A stretch of DNA of 49,099 nt, taken from assembly GCA_024681215.1 (NCBI GenBank), contig JAILBG010000036.1:1-49099 (forward strand). Direction: 5' to 3'. A program made the position numbers and the translations under genes. The DNA comes from RUG563 sp024681215. Its GTDB lineage: Bacteria; Bacillota; Clostridia; Christensenellales; Aristaeellaceae. The notes under the pieces were generated by a model. The model ran no database searches. It had not been told where the DNA came from and saw only the letters and a program-made list of their open reading frames with translations. Position 1 is the first letter of the stretch. The number at the start of each line of letters is the position of its first letter. Shown piece after piece: positions 1 to 7,035 of this stretch.

Positions 1-438
1 GCTCAGGTTCTTCGACCTGCTCGGGTTCTTCGATATTTTCAGGGTTTTCAACCGACTCTGGCTCTTCAACCTGCTCAGGTTCTTCTATCTGCTCGGGTTC
101 TTCGACCTGTTCAGCATCTTCGACCTGCTCGGGTTCTTCGATATTTTCAGGGTTTTCAACCGACTCTGGCTCTTCAACCTGCTCAGGTTCTTCGACCTGC
201 TCGGGTTCTTCGACCTGCTCGGGTTCTTCGATATTTTCAGGGTTTTCAACCGACTCTGGCTCTTCAACCTGCTCAGGTTCTTCTATCTGCTCGGGTTCCT
301 TGATCTGCTCGGGTTCTTCAACTGACTCGGGATCTTCAACCTGCTCGGGTTCCTTGATCTGCTCGGGTTCTTCAACTGACTCGGGATCTTCAACCTGCTC
401 GGGCTCCTCGACCTGCTCAGGCTCTTCGATCTGTTCAG
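1..438. repeat. 18-bp tandem repeat tract coding for hexapeptides
   Basis: Roughly 24 copies of an 18-bp unit stay in frame with the minus-strand gene. Higher-order copying is visible: the variant block containing GATATTTTCAGGG recurs at about 31, 139 and 229, spaced 108 and 90 bp, both multiples of 18. The tract probably changes length by slippage or recombination. It is coding, with no spacers, so it is not a CRISPR array. Confidence 0.9.
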
Positions 439-862
439 ATTCGGTCTTTTCAATTTCAGGAACAGAAACGGTGAAAGTGAATTCACCGGCAGATTCGCCT
501 TCCGAAAGGGTGAACACAAAAGTATATACGCCGCCAAGGGTGTCCCAAGCGCAGGAAATCTTCTTTTCCTTTGCAACGAACACACCCGCCTTGTTTTCCT
601 CTGTCACGCCTTTATAGGCCTTTATCTGCACGTTTCTGCCATTCAAGGAAATCCGCAGCGTCTGCGCGCAATCAAACTGGATCCTGACAGCATACTGCCG
701 CCCGGGCTCCAGGGTTATCGTCGCCTGTTCTCCAAGCTGCATGATCTTATCCGCGGATATTTCTTTATACGTTTCCTCCGCCGATGCGCCCGTGGTCAAT
801 ACGCCGAGAATCAGAACGGCTGCGCACAGGATGGCCAGGATCCTCTTCATCTTTTTCATCAT
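1..862 (-). CDS. Exported acidic hexapeptide-repeat protein (3'-truncated by window edge)
   Basis: The frame is open from ATG 862 to the window edge (287 codons seen, C-terminus missing). Residues 1-28 are a signal peptide: a basic MMKKMKR start, a hydrophobic stretch, then GASA before EE. Residues 29 to about 140 form a non-repetitive, beta-rich segment. From about residue 142 to the edge the protein is a run of six-residue units of the type EPEQVE, with variants EPESVE, NPENIE and EPEQIK, so it is strongly acidic and probably extended. An SD (AGGAGG) lies just upstream of the start. The repeats resemble wall- or surface-spacer regions of Gram-positive proteins, but no anchor can be seen because the C-terminus is outside the window. 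Function unknown; export is well supported. Confidence 0.8.
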   Translation of the reverse strand, partial: MMKKMKRILAILCAAVLILGVLTTGASAEETYKEISADKIMQLGEQATITLEPGRQYAVRIQFDCAQTLRISLNGRNVQIKAYKGVTEENKAGVFVAKEKKISCAWDTLGGVYTFVFTLSEGESAGEFTFTVSVPEIEKTESEQIEEPEQVEEPEQVEDPESVEEPEQIKEPEQVEDPESVEEPEQIKEPEQIEEPEQVEEPESVENPENIEEPEQVEEPEQVEEPEQVEEPESVENPENIEEPEQVEDAEQVEEPEQIEEPEQVEEPESVENPENIEEPEQVEEPE

Positions 863-980
863 TTTCACTCCTCCTACGAGTTTTCAAAAAACAGCACTTT
901 TGCATCAAGGCCCAGTTTCATATAATGCCAAGCGGAAATAATGATCTTCAAAAAATCGGATGGCATTTATAACCAACAAT

Positions 981-1009
981 ATTTTATCGTAATTATAATG
1001 AAATAACAA
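981..1009 (-). promoter_or_regulatory. SigA-type promoter for the repeat-protein gene
   Basis: On the minus strand TTGTTA (1004-1009) and TAAAAT (981-986) are separated by 17 bp inside an AT-rich spacer (881-1225). It would give a leader of about 110 nt before ATG 862. No known riboswitch fold was recognised in the leader, and nothing else was seen in the spacer apart from the rnhA terminator. Confidence 0.5.
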
Positions 1010-1171
1010 TATTATTTTACAGATTTACTTACAAATTACATGCCTCTTCTTCTGATTTGTGATATTTGAAGCTCAAAAATACATAAAATACCGCATTCTA
1101 ATATTTTTATATCATTTATACGTTCGATATTTCACATAACATACTCGTTTCTATTGTTGTCAGAATACGGT

Positions 1172-1204
1172 ATATAATAAAAAAGACCGCTTTCCACGGT
1201 CTTT
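1172..1204 (-). terminator. Rho-independent terminator of rnhA
   Basis: An 8-bp perfect stem, AAAGACCG (1182-1189) with CGGTCTTT (1197-1204), and a 7-nt loop. Read on the minus strand it is followed by a T-rich stretch. It sits about 20 bp after the rnhA stop. Confidence 0.85.
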
Positions 1205-1225
1205 GCTTTCGGTAGAGAATGTTTT

Positions 1226-1738
1226 TTATCCTTCTGCATGCCGGATCTGCACGTTTTCGGGATCGCCAAGATCAGGATTCTTTGTCAGGTATTGTTTGAT
1301 TGCATCCCGGGCCATGGCGTCACAGCGATTGTTTTCCGGATGATCGGAATGACCTTTTACCTTGCAGAAAGCGACCACATGCCCCTTTTTATGAATCGTG
1401 ATCAGCAAAAGCCGCCACAGATCCTGGTTTTCCACGGGTTTTCCTTCGCTGTTTTTCCAGGCTCTTTTCTGCCAGTTATCAAGCCAATGCTCATTGAATG
1501 CGTTGACAAGATAGGCGGAATCGGAATACACGGTAACGTCGCAACGTGTTTTCAGCTTGCCAAGGGCGCTGATCAGGGCGAAAACCTCCATCCGGTTATT
1601 GGTGGTCTGGGGCATACTGCCGCTGATTTCCAGTTCATGGCTTCCGTAACGCAGGATCGCAGCCCATCCCCCCGGGCCGGGATTGCCAGAGCATGCTCCG
1701 TCCGTAAATATATCCACATGCTTGAGTTGTTCGCTCAT
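1226..1738 (-). CDS. rnhA: Ribonuclease HI
   Basis: A 170-aa type 1 RNase H that cleaves RNA in RNA-DNA hybrids (Okazaki primers, R-loops) in the cytoplasm. All catalytic positions are visible: D13 in TDGA, E51 in NNRME, D73 in SDSAY, H130 in KGHSDHPEN and D140 in RCDAMA. The basic segment around residues 85-95 (WLDNWQKRAWK) matches the handle region of the E. coli-type enzyme. The length is typical. An SD (GGAGGG) precedes the ATG; the gene has its own promoter and terminator and is probably monocistronic. Confidence 0.96.
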   Translation of the reverse strand: MSEQLKHVDIFTDGACSGNPGPGGWAAILRYGSHELEISGSMPQTTNNRMEVFALISALGKLKTRCDVTVYSDSAYLVNAFNEHWLDNWQKRAWKNSEGKPVENQDLWRLLLITIHKKGHVVAFCKVKGHSDHPENNRCDAMARDAIKQYLTKNPDLGDPENVQIRHAEG

Positions 1739-1770
1739 GCTTCCCTCCGACGCTGTGATAAGATGCTGTA

Positions 1771-1799
1771 ACTATAGCATATTTCTGATAAAAAAGCAA
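1771..1799 (-). promoter_or_regulatory. SigA-type promoter for rnhA
   Basis: Minus strand TTGCTT (1794-1799), a 17-bp spacer and TATAGT (1771-1776), about 30 bp upstream of the rnhA start. Confidence 0.65.
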
Positions 1800-1924
1800 T
1801 TTTGTTCGATTCCGCACCGGTACATTGCATTTACATAGGCATGCTTTCTCCCGGAGCATCCGGATTCGGCCTCTGCATGGCGCAGGCAGGCCTGTCATAG
1901 GATACAGGGAAAGGGGATGAAGAC

Positions 1925-2569
1925 GTGATCAGGAAAAACCGTACGGAAACAGAGACAAATGAATTGATCCAATCCATTCCGCCCCAAAAGCGGTCTTCCT
2001 TCGCCGATCGGCTGGGGCGAAACATGGCGATCGCCTGTCTGCTGATCCTGGCCGTTTCTTCTCTGCGGAACGCTGCGCTTCCCGACGGCCAAACCGTAGC
2101 CGCCGCCGTCCGGGAAATGACCGGGCTGGACGATCATCTGGGGGCCATCGAGTTCGTGGGCAATTTCTTTCCGGAAACAGTGTCCGTTTTTCTGGAATTC
2201 CCCGCTTCCTTTACAATAACGGCTCCCTGCATCGGGAAAGCCGTGCATGCTTTCAGCGCTGAGGAGCCGTATGTTTCCTATCTGCCGGCAGCGGACGGAA
2301 AAATCCATGCCGCGGCAGACGGACAGGTCGTCGGCATTGCCCACGGCCAGGAAGAGGAAATGATCCTGCGCCTGCGCCACGACGATGGATTTGAAACGCT
2401 GTATTACGGCTTATCGGATCTGCTGGTGCATGAAGGCGATACGGTGACGGATCAAACCTGCCTTGGATACGCGGAAGCAGGCAAAGAGGTGTTTCTTGAG
2501 GTCCGGCGCACCGGCCTTCCCGTGGATCCGTCTTCGCTGCTGGTTACCCGGAAGGCTGAATCGCCATGA
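1925..2569 (+). CDS. SpoIVFA-like membrane protein with degenerate M23 (LytM) domain
   Basis: A 214-aa protein with one membrane segment (about residues 33-50) and a C-terminal LytM/M23-type beta fold (about 120-205; DGxVxxI, a conserved DDGxETLYYGL block, and GLPVDP). The zinc-binding pattern is incomplete: the last HxH is replaced (VFLEVRR), so it should not be an active peptidase. It overlaps the following M50 protease gene by 4 bp. In Bacillus the SpoIVFA/SpoIVFB pair has the same architecture: SpoIVFA holds and inhibits the intramembrane protease that activates pro-sigma-K. Assignment to that role is inference from domain pairing. The start is GTG 1925, with AAAGGGG 8 nt upstream; an ATG at 1917 runs into a stop at once. 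Confidence 0.75.
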   Translation: MIRKNRTETETNELIQSIPPQKRSSFADRLGRNMAIACLLILAVSSLRNAALPDGQTVAAAVREMTGLDDHLGAIEFVGNFFPETVSVFLEFPASFTITAPCIGKAVHAFSAEEPYVSYLPAADGKIHAAADGQVVGIAHGQEEEMILRLRHDDGFETLYYGLSDLLVHEGDTVTDQTCLGYAEAGKEVFLEVRRTGLPVDPSSLLVTRKAESP

Positions 2570-3450
2570 GTTTCCGTTTGGGAAAAACAACCGTCAGGGT
2601 TCATCCGCTGCTGCCGCTTCTGTGGGGCGCTTCCTTCCTTCTGGGCAAGCCCTGGGCCTTTGCCGGCTGTCTGAGTGCGCTTTTTCTTCACGAATGCGGC
2701 CACTGGATCGCGGCGCGGTGTCTCAGGATCCCGGTGCCAGAAATCGATCTTTCCCCCATGGGGGGATTTATGACGCTGGAAAATACGGAAAGCCTGCCTT
2801 GCTTCCGCGGGATCCTTCTGTCCGCGGCAGGACCGGCTTTCAGTCTGCTGGGCTGTTTTCTGGCGGCGCAAATTCGGCTCCTGCCCGTGAATTTTCTCTT
2901 GATACAAAGCTTTGCACGGGCCAGCCTGCTCCTTTTCCTGCTGAATCTGCTGCCTGCCCTGCCGCTGGACGGCGGAAACATCGCGCGGTATGTGCTTTCG
3001 CGTTTTTTCCCCTGGCAGCGGGTCAGCCGGTGCCTGATCGCGATGAGCTATTTGATTTCTTTACTGTTTTGCTGCCTTTCCTTTTATTTTGCTTTGCAGG
3101 GCAAGCTGGTTCTGGCCCCGTTAACGGCCGGGCTTTACCTCATGTACGCCGCCCGACAGGAACAAAAACAAAGCGCAGGGCGCTATATTACGGCCCTGAT
3201 CGCCCGGCGGGAAAAGCTGGATGCCATGCGGGCGCTGCCCGTGGAATATCTCGCGGTCAGCGCCCGAATGCCATTGATCCGTATTCTTCCTTTTCTCCAT
3301 GCCGGCAAGTATCATTTTCTGCATGTTCTTTCCCCCGACGGCCTGCGTCCACTGGCAACGCTGGATGAACAATGCGTAACGGAACTGCTGCTCAGCCATC
3401 CCAACGACCTGATCGGGGATCATCTGATTTATAAGCAGAATCAGTCCTGA
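2566..3450 (+). CDS. SpoIVFB-like M50 intramembrane metalloprotease
   Basis: A 294-aa polytopic membrane protein of the site-2 protease family. HECGH at residues 42-46 supplies two zinc ligands and the catalytic glutamate; NLLPALPLDGG (127-137) is the second signature, with D135 as third ligand. About six hydrophobic segments fall in residues 14-165, and a cytosolic tail of about 120 residues follows, roughly where SpoIVFB has its CBS domain. It is translationally coupled to the SpoIVFA-like gene by an ATGA overlap. The size fits SpoIVFB (about 290 aa). The likely substrate is a membrane-tethered sigma factor precursor, as in sporulating Firmicutes; another M50 role cannot be excluded. Its 3' end overlaps the convergent C39-like gene by 10 bp. 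Confidence 0.82.
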   Translation: MSFRLGKTTVRVHPLLPLLWGASFLLGKPWAFAGCLSALFLHECGHWIAARCLRIPVPEIDLSPMGGFMTLENTESLPCFRGILLSAAGPAFSLLGCFLAAQIRLLPVNFLLIQSFARASLLLFLLNLLPALPLDGGNIARYVLSRFFPWQRVSRCLIAMSYLISLLFCCLSFYFALQGKLVLAPLTAGLYLMYAARQEQKQSAGRYITALIARREKLDAMRALPVEYLAVSARMPLIRILPFLHAGKYHFLHVLSPDGLRPLATLDEQCVTELLLSHPNDLIGDHLIYKQNQS

Positions 3451-4313
3451 TGGATCGCTTCCGCGTTTTCCGGTACATGAAAAATGAAAAACCCATTCAG
3501 CACCGCAAAGCGGATATCGGCGTATTTCATCGCCACCAGCCCCGGCTGCAGGATCTCCAGTTTCTTCCACTGGGCGGTTTTATACGCTTCCCGGTACAGC
3601 GGATCCAGAAAATACAGCTTTTCATCATCCGCCCCCGCGAGAAACACATAATGCCCCGTATTGGTGAACGCGCCCCCCCGCCCGGCAGTCGCAACGACTG
3701 CGTCATGGTTCCTGATGGCGTCCAGGGCTTTTTCAAAATCATTGGTCACCGTCACCTGCAGGCCATATACCTTGGCAATGGAATACAGAAAGCTGGAATT
3801 GGTGCCGATGGTATTCCCGCGGCTCAGATCCCCGAAGGTATTGTTGCCGGCGGCAAAATCCCCGAACACCAAGGGCAGAAAACGGGAAAAATCCCTTGCC
3901 GAAGTAAGGATATACCGGGCGTGATGCCCGTCGCATTTTCCTTTGTTCAGGCTGCACGGACACAGGGAATACGGGCGGACGGCATATTCGGATATCTTCC
4001 CCAGCGCCTCCTGAGGCACCAGGGACGCTATGGCCATCGCCGCGGCGGTGGGGCCGCAGCCGCCGTCCTGGAACGGGCGGCGGGCGTTATTGTCCGGATG
4101 CTCATAGATCAGCCTGGCCCAAAGCGGATCGTTCTGGGCATAATAGCGCATCTTTCCCCGGCCCGGCACCTCGATATAGCCGGAATAGGTTTCCGGCCGG
4201 GCAAAGAACATTTCCGTTTCGGTCATGTCGTCCGCAAAAGCGGCATGCGCGTTCACCGTCAGGAAAACGAACAGGCAAATGATCCCCGTAAGCTTCCTTG
4301 AGTAAACGCGCAT
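3441..4313 (-). CDS. Exported C39-like (papain-fold) cysteine peptidase-type protein
   Basis: A 290-aa protein with a signal peptide (residues 1 to about 27). A cysteine-protease-like core follows: Q60 in YYAQNDPLW, C86 in DGGCGPTAAAMA, H221 in NTGHYVFLAG and D237 in FLDP. This order matches the C39_2 family (bacteriocin-processing-like or papain-like peptidases), which are mostly secreted in Clostridia. An extra segment rich in Cys and His (C118, C120, C127, H130, H131) lies between the catalytic Cys and His. It is 40 bp downstream of yebC on the same strand, separated by a small hairpin. The SD is AGAGGA. Substrate unknown. Confidence 0.72.
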   Translation of the reverse strand: MRVYSRKLTGIICLFVFLTVNAHAAFADDMTETEMFFARPETYSGYIEVPGRGKMRYYAQNDPLWARLIYEHPDNNARRPFQDGGCGPTAAAMAIASLVPQEALGKISEYAVRPYSLCPCSLNKGKCDGHHARYILTSARDFSRFLPLVFGDFAAGNNTFGDLSRGNTIGTNSSFLYSIAKVYGLQVTVTNDFEKALDAIRNHDAVVATAGRGGAFTNTGHYVFLAGADDEKLYFLDPLYREAYKTAQWKKLEILQPGLVAMKYADIRFAVLNGFFIFHVPENAEAIHQD

Positions 4314-4330
4314 GCTTTTATCCTCTTGCC

Positions 4331-4347
4331 CGCCGCAAAAGGCGGCG
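4331..4347 (-). other. Small hairpin between yebC and the C39-like gene
   Basis: CGCCGC (4331-4336) pairs with GCGGCG (4342-4347) around a 5-nt loop. No T-run follows on the minus strand, so it is at most a weak terminator or an RNA-processing or stability element. Confidence 0.4.
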
Positions 4348-4353
4348 AAAACG

Positions 4354-5100
4354 TTATTCTTCCTCTTCTTCTTCCGGCAGCTCGGCGTTGTGATAGACTT
4401 CTGTTACATCGTCGTTGTCATCCAGCATATCCAGCAGCTTCTGCACCTTGTTCAGCGTGTCCGGATCGTCGACGGCCACAGTGTTCTGGGGGATCATCTG
4501 CTTATCGGCGGAAATGAAGGCGTAGCCCGCTTTTTCCAGGGCTTCCCGGACGGCGGAGAAATCGTTGGGCGCCGTATAGATTTCAAAGGCGTCCTCTTCC
4601 GTTTTCATATCCTCCGCCCCGGCGTCCAGGGCCGTCATCATCATTTCATCTTCGTCCATGCCGGGCTCCCGTTCAATGACGATGACACCTTTATGGTCGA
4701 ACATGTAGCTCACGGAACCGGGCGTGCCCAGGGAACCGCCGTTTTTATCGAAGATATGCCGCACGTCGCTGGAGGTGCGGTTGCGGTTGTCCGTTACGAT
4801 CTGGGCGATGATGGCGACGCCGCCGGGCGCATAGCCTTCATAAGTGATTTCTTCATAATTGGCGCCCGTACCCTCGCCGGCGGCCTTTTTGATGCTGCGC
4901 TGGATATTGTCGTTGGGCATGTTGTTTGCTTTCGCCTTGGCGATGATATCCTTCAGCTTGCTGTTGGATTCCGGGTTGGCCCCGCCTTCGCGCACGGCGA
5001 TGGCGATTTCACGGCCGATCTTGGTAAAAATCTTGCCCCGGGCCGCGTCGGTCTTGCCTTTTTTCGCCTGGATATTATGCCATTTGGAATGTCCGGACAT
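4354..5100 (-). CDS. yebC: YebC/PmpR family protein (TACO1-like)
   Basis: A 248-aa protein starting MSGHSKWHNIQAKKGKTD, the family's invariant N-terminus, with the usual GREI and GGANPESN blocks and an acidic C-terminal tail ending in a run of glutamates. Family members act either as DNA-binding regulators or, as shown for TACO1 and some bacterial YebC proteins, as translation factors that relieve ribosome stalling; the sequence cannot decide between these. The frame stays open upstream to 5295, but that extension crosses the promoter and the tRNA gene. ATG 5100 has a GGGAGG SD and is the right start. Confidence 0.95.
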   Translation of the reverse strand: MSGHSKWHNIQAKKGKTDAARGKIFTKIGREIAIAVREGGANPESNSKLKDIIAKAKANNMPNDNIQRSIKKAAGEGTGANYEEITYEGYAPGGVAIIAQIVTDNRNRTSSDVRHIFDKNGGSLGTPGSVSYMFDHKGVIVIEREPGMDEDEMMMTALDAGAEDMKTEEDAFEIYTAPNDFSAVREALEKAGYAFISADKQMIPQNTVAVDDPDTLNKVQKLLDMLDDNDDVTEVYHNAELPEEEEEE

Positions 5101-5146
5101 ACAAAAATCCCTCCCATAGGAATGTTTTCGATCAAATGAACGGTTT

Positions 5147-5175
5147 ATTATATCACAGTTTATGCCGTCCGTCAA
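5147..5175 (-). promoter_or_regulatory. SigA-type promoter for yebC
   Basis: Minus strand TTGACG (5170-5175), a 17-bp spacer and TATAAT (5147-5152), about 47 bp upstream of ATG 5100. Confidence 0.8.
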
Positions 5176-5206
5176 ACCTTTTGCCGCACCCCCGGACGAA
5201 TTTGTC

Positions 5207-5234
5207 TTGACAGCGGCAGAAAACCTGATATAAT
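5207..5234 (+). promoter_or_regulatory. Promoter of tRNA-Leu
   Basis: TTGACA (5207-5212), a 16-bp spacer and TATAAT (5229-5234), both perfect consensus hexamers. The predicted start is about 15 bp before the mature tRNA. It lies back to back with the yebC promoter. Confidence 0.85.
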
Positions 5235-5258
5235 AACACCGCGGCAAAACCGCAGCAT

Positions 5259-5343
5259 GCCGGCGTGATGGAATTGGCAGACGTGACGGACTCAAAATCC
5301 GTTGGGCTCATCACCCGTGTGGGTTCGAGTCCCACCGCCGGCA
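5259..5343 (+). tRNA. tRNA-Leu (anticodon CAA)
   Basis: An 85-nt class II tRNA. The acceptor GCCGGCG (5259-5265) pairs with CGCCGGC (5336-5342), with discriminator A at 5343. The anticodon loop CTCAAAA carries CAA at 5293-5295 and reads UUG. A long variable arm and a T arm with GGTTCGAGTCC are present. No CCA is encoded. Confidence 0.95.
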
Positions 5344-5350
5344 TATTTCC

Positions 5351-5376
5351 GGCCCTGTGCAGGGGCCTATTTTTTT
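5351..5376 (+). terminator. Terminator of tRNA-Leu
   Basis: GGCCCT (5351-5356) pairs with AGGGGCC (5361-5367; one bulge), followed by TAT and six T. It overlaps the last codons of the convergent DUF3783 gene. Confidence 0.7.
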
Positions 5377-5738
5377 GCCCCGCCGAAGAAAAACTGCTCT
5401 TTCTTCAGTTCCTGATACAGCCGACCGCAGGACCAGGACCGGTTCGTGGGCGTAAGCACCGCTTTCAGAGGGATCGGCGGCATCCCGCCCGTCCTGATCG
5501 CATGCAGGAGCGCGTCCGTCTGCTGCTCCGTCATGTGCGCCATGACGATCATTTCCCCGTCCACAGGCAAATTCTGCTGCTTCCCTGCCGAAACCGGATC
5601 CCCGGCCAATTCGCCGAGCGGCAGGCCGTATTCGCTCTCCCGGACAGGCCGGAACCGGATACCCAGAGACATGGCGATCATGGACAGTCTCATTTCTTTT
5701 CCTTTTTCCAGGCCTATGCCCAGCAATACCGGCTGCAT
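5367..5738 (-). CDS. DUF3783 domain protein
   Basis: A 123-aa soluble protein. The C-terminal half, MTEQQTDALLHAIR, then IPLKAVLTPTNRSW and LYQELKKE, matches the DUF3783 pattern as I recall it from Clostridia. The N-terminal half (GIGLEKGKEMRLSMIAMSLGI) looks like a short Rossmann-type or regulator-like segment that may sense or bind a small ligand. The molecular role is unknown. An SD (AAGGGGG) lies 9 nt from the ATG, and an upstream promoter is visible. The gene is convergent with tRNA-Leu. Confidence 0.7.
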   Translation of the reverse strand: MQPVLLGIGLEKGKEMRLSMIAMSLGIRFRPVRESEYGLPLGELAGDPVSAGKQQNLPVDGEMIVMAHMTEQQTDALLHAIRTGGMPPIPLKAVLTPTNRSWSCGRLYQELKKEQFFFGGAKK

Positions 5739-5764
5739 CCTCCCATTCCCCCTTTTTCCGTTTC

Positions 5765-5793
5765 AGTATATCCCGGCGCAATTCAAAATTCAA
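5765..5793 (-). promoter_or_regulatory. Probable promoter of the DUF3783 gene
   Basis: Minus strand TTGAAT (5788-5793), a 17-bp spacer and TATACT (5765-5770). Confidence 0.5.
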
Positions 5794-5883
5794 GAAAAAA
5801 CCGTATGCGGTATTGACAAACCTGTTATAATATCAATTGCGAAAAAGACTTTTCGTACCAATTGATTACCCGAAGAAGGAGCG

Positions 5884-7026
5884 ATGGATTCCATGGTAAA
5901 GGTCAATATTATTTCCGGCTTTCTTGGCGCGGGCAAAACCACGCTGATCAAAAAGCTGCTTGGCGGCAGCATCGCCAAAGAAAAAGTGATCCTGCTGGAA
6001 AACGAATACGGCGAAATCGGCATCGACGGCAGCTTTATGAAGGATTCCGGCATCACGGTGACGGAATTGAACAGCGGCTGCATCTGCTGCACCCTGGCCG
6101 GAGATTTTCAAAAGGCGATGGACGAGCTGATCGACACCTACCACCCGGACCGTATCCTGGTGGAGCCGACGGGCGTGGGAAAGCTCAGCGAGATCATCGC
6201 CGCCGTGGAAAAGGCGAAGGAACGCCACGGCGATCTGACCGTTTCCGGGTGCGCCACGGTGGTGGACGCCGGCAAGTGCCGGATGTATATGAAAAATTTC
6301 GGCGAATTCTTCCTGGATCAGGTAAAGACCGCCGCCACCATTATTTTCAGCCGCACCCAGCTGCTTTCCCCCGACCGTGTGGAAAAAAGCCGCGCCCTGA
6401 TCCTGGAGCAGCATCCCGACGCCCGGATCGTCACGACGCCCTGGGATGAGCTTGCGCCCGATTTCATGCTGGAAGTGATCGAAAGCGGCAAGCCCATCGA
6501 AATCCACGTGCATGACGATGACGACGAGGACGAGGATGACGACGATCATGAAGATGCGCACGCCCATCATCACGAACACCATCACGGGCACGAGGAAGAC
6601 CACGAGCATCACGGACATGACGGGGAGGAGCATCATCATCACGATCATGGCCCGGACTGCGAATGCGGCTGCCACGATCACGACCATGACCACGAACACG
6701 ATCACGAACACCACCACCATCATCACCACCATCCCGGCGAGCACGATGCGGACGAGGTGTTTGAAAACATCGGCGTAGAAACGGCCCGCCGCTTTACCCA
6801 GGAAGAGATCCGCGCCATGACGGACAGGCTGTCCGATCAGGAAGAATACGGCCTGATCCTGCGGGCGAAGGGCATCCTGCAGACGCCGGAGGGCGATTGG
6901 TTCCAGTTCGATTACGTGCCGGGCGAACTGCAGCTCCGGCCCAGCGAAGCGGATTATGCCGGACGGTTGGTGGTCATCGGCACGCATATCGACGAAAACG
7001 CGCTCAAAGCGCTGTTCAACGTATAA
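5884..7026 (+). CDS. COG0523 (CobW-like) GTPase with histidine-rich linker, putative metal chaperone
   Basis: A 380-aa G3E-family GTPase. Walker A is GFLGAGKTT (12-20), the CxCC metal motif C66-I-C68-C69 is intact, and EPTG (94-97) is the switch region. The usual NKxD is replaced by FSRT near residue 156. Residues 208-288 form an Asp/Glu/His linker with 35 histidines plus CECGC, a probable metal store. The C-terminal CobW domain (about 295-380) follows. Relatives insert Zn or other metals into client proteins or act under zinc limitation; the metal here is not known. A TATAAT lies at 5826-5831, but no well-spaced -35 was found, so control may need an activator. A second in-frame ATG at 5893 is possible. 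A co-directional paralogue starts 9 bp downstream. Confidence 0.88.
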   Translation: MDSMVKVNIISGFLGAGKTTLIKKLLGGSIAKEKVILLENEYGEIGIDGSFMKDSGITVTELNSGCICCTLAGDFQKAMDELIDTYHPDRILVEPTGVGKLSEIIAAVEKAKERHGDLTVSGCATVVDAGKCRMYMKNFGEFFLDQVKTAATIIFSRTQLLSPDRVEKSRALILEQHPDARIVTTPWDELAPDFMLEVIESGKPIEIHVHDDDDEDEDDDDHEDAHAHHHEHHHGHEEDHEHHGHDGEEHHHHDHGPDCECGCHDHDHDHEHDHEHHHHHHHHPGEHDADEVFENIGVETARRFTQEEIRAMTDRLSDQEEYGLILRAKGILQTPEGDWFQFDYVPGELQLRPSEADYAGRLVVIGTHIDENALKALFNV

Positions 7027-7035
7027 GGAGCCGCC

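Noticed and set aside
1..438. CRISPR-like appearance of regular repeats
   Set aside because: Units are contiguous, 18 bp, in frame and translate to a protein repeat; there are no unique spacers or cas genes.
5101..5295. N-terminal extension of YebC
   Set aside because: It would cross the yebC promoter, the tRNA promoter and the tRNA gene; the invariant family N-terminus begins at 5100.
5813..5831. TTGACA plus TATAAT upstream of the histidine-rich GTPase gene as a promoter
   Set aside because: The hexamers are only 7 bp apart, too close to be used together; only the TATAAT is plausible, with an unseen -35 or activator.
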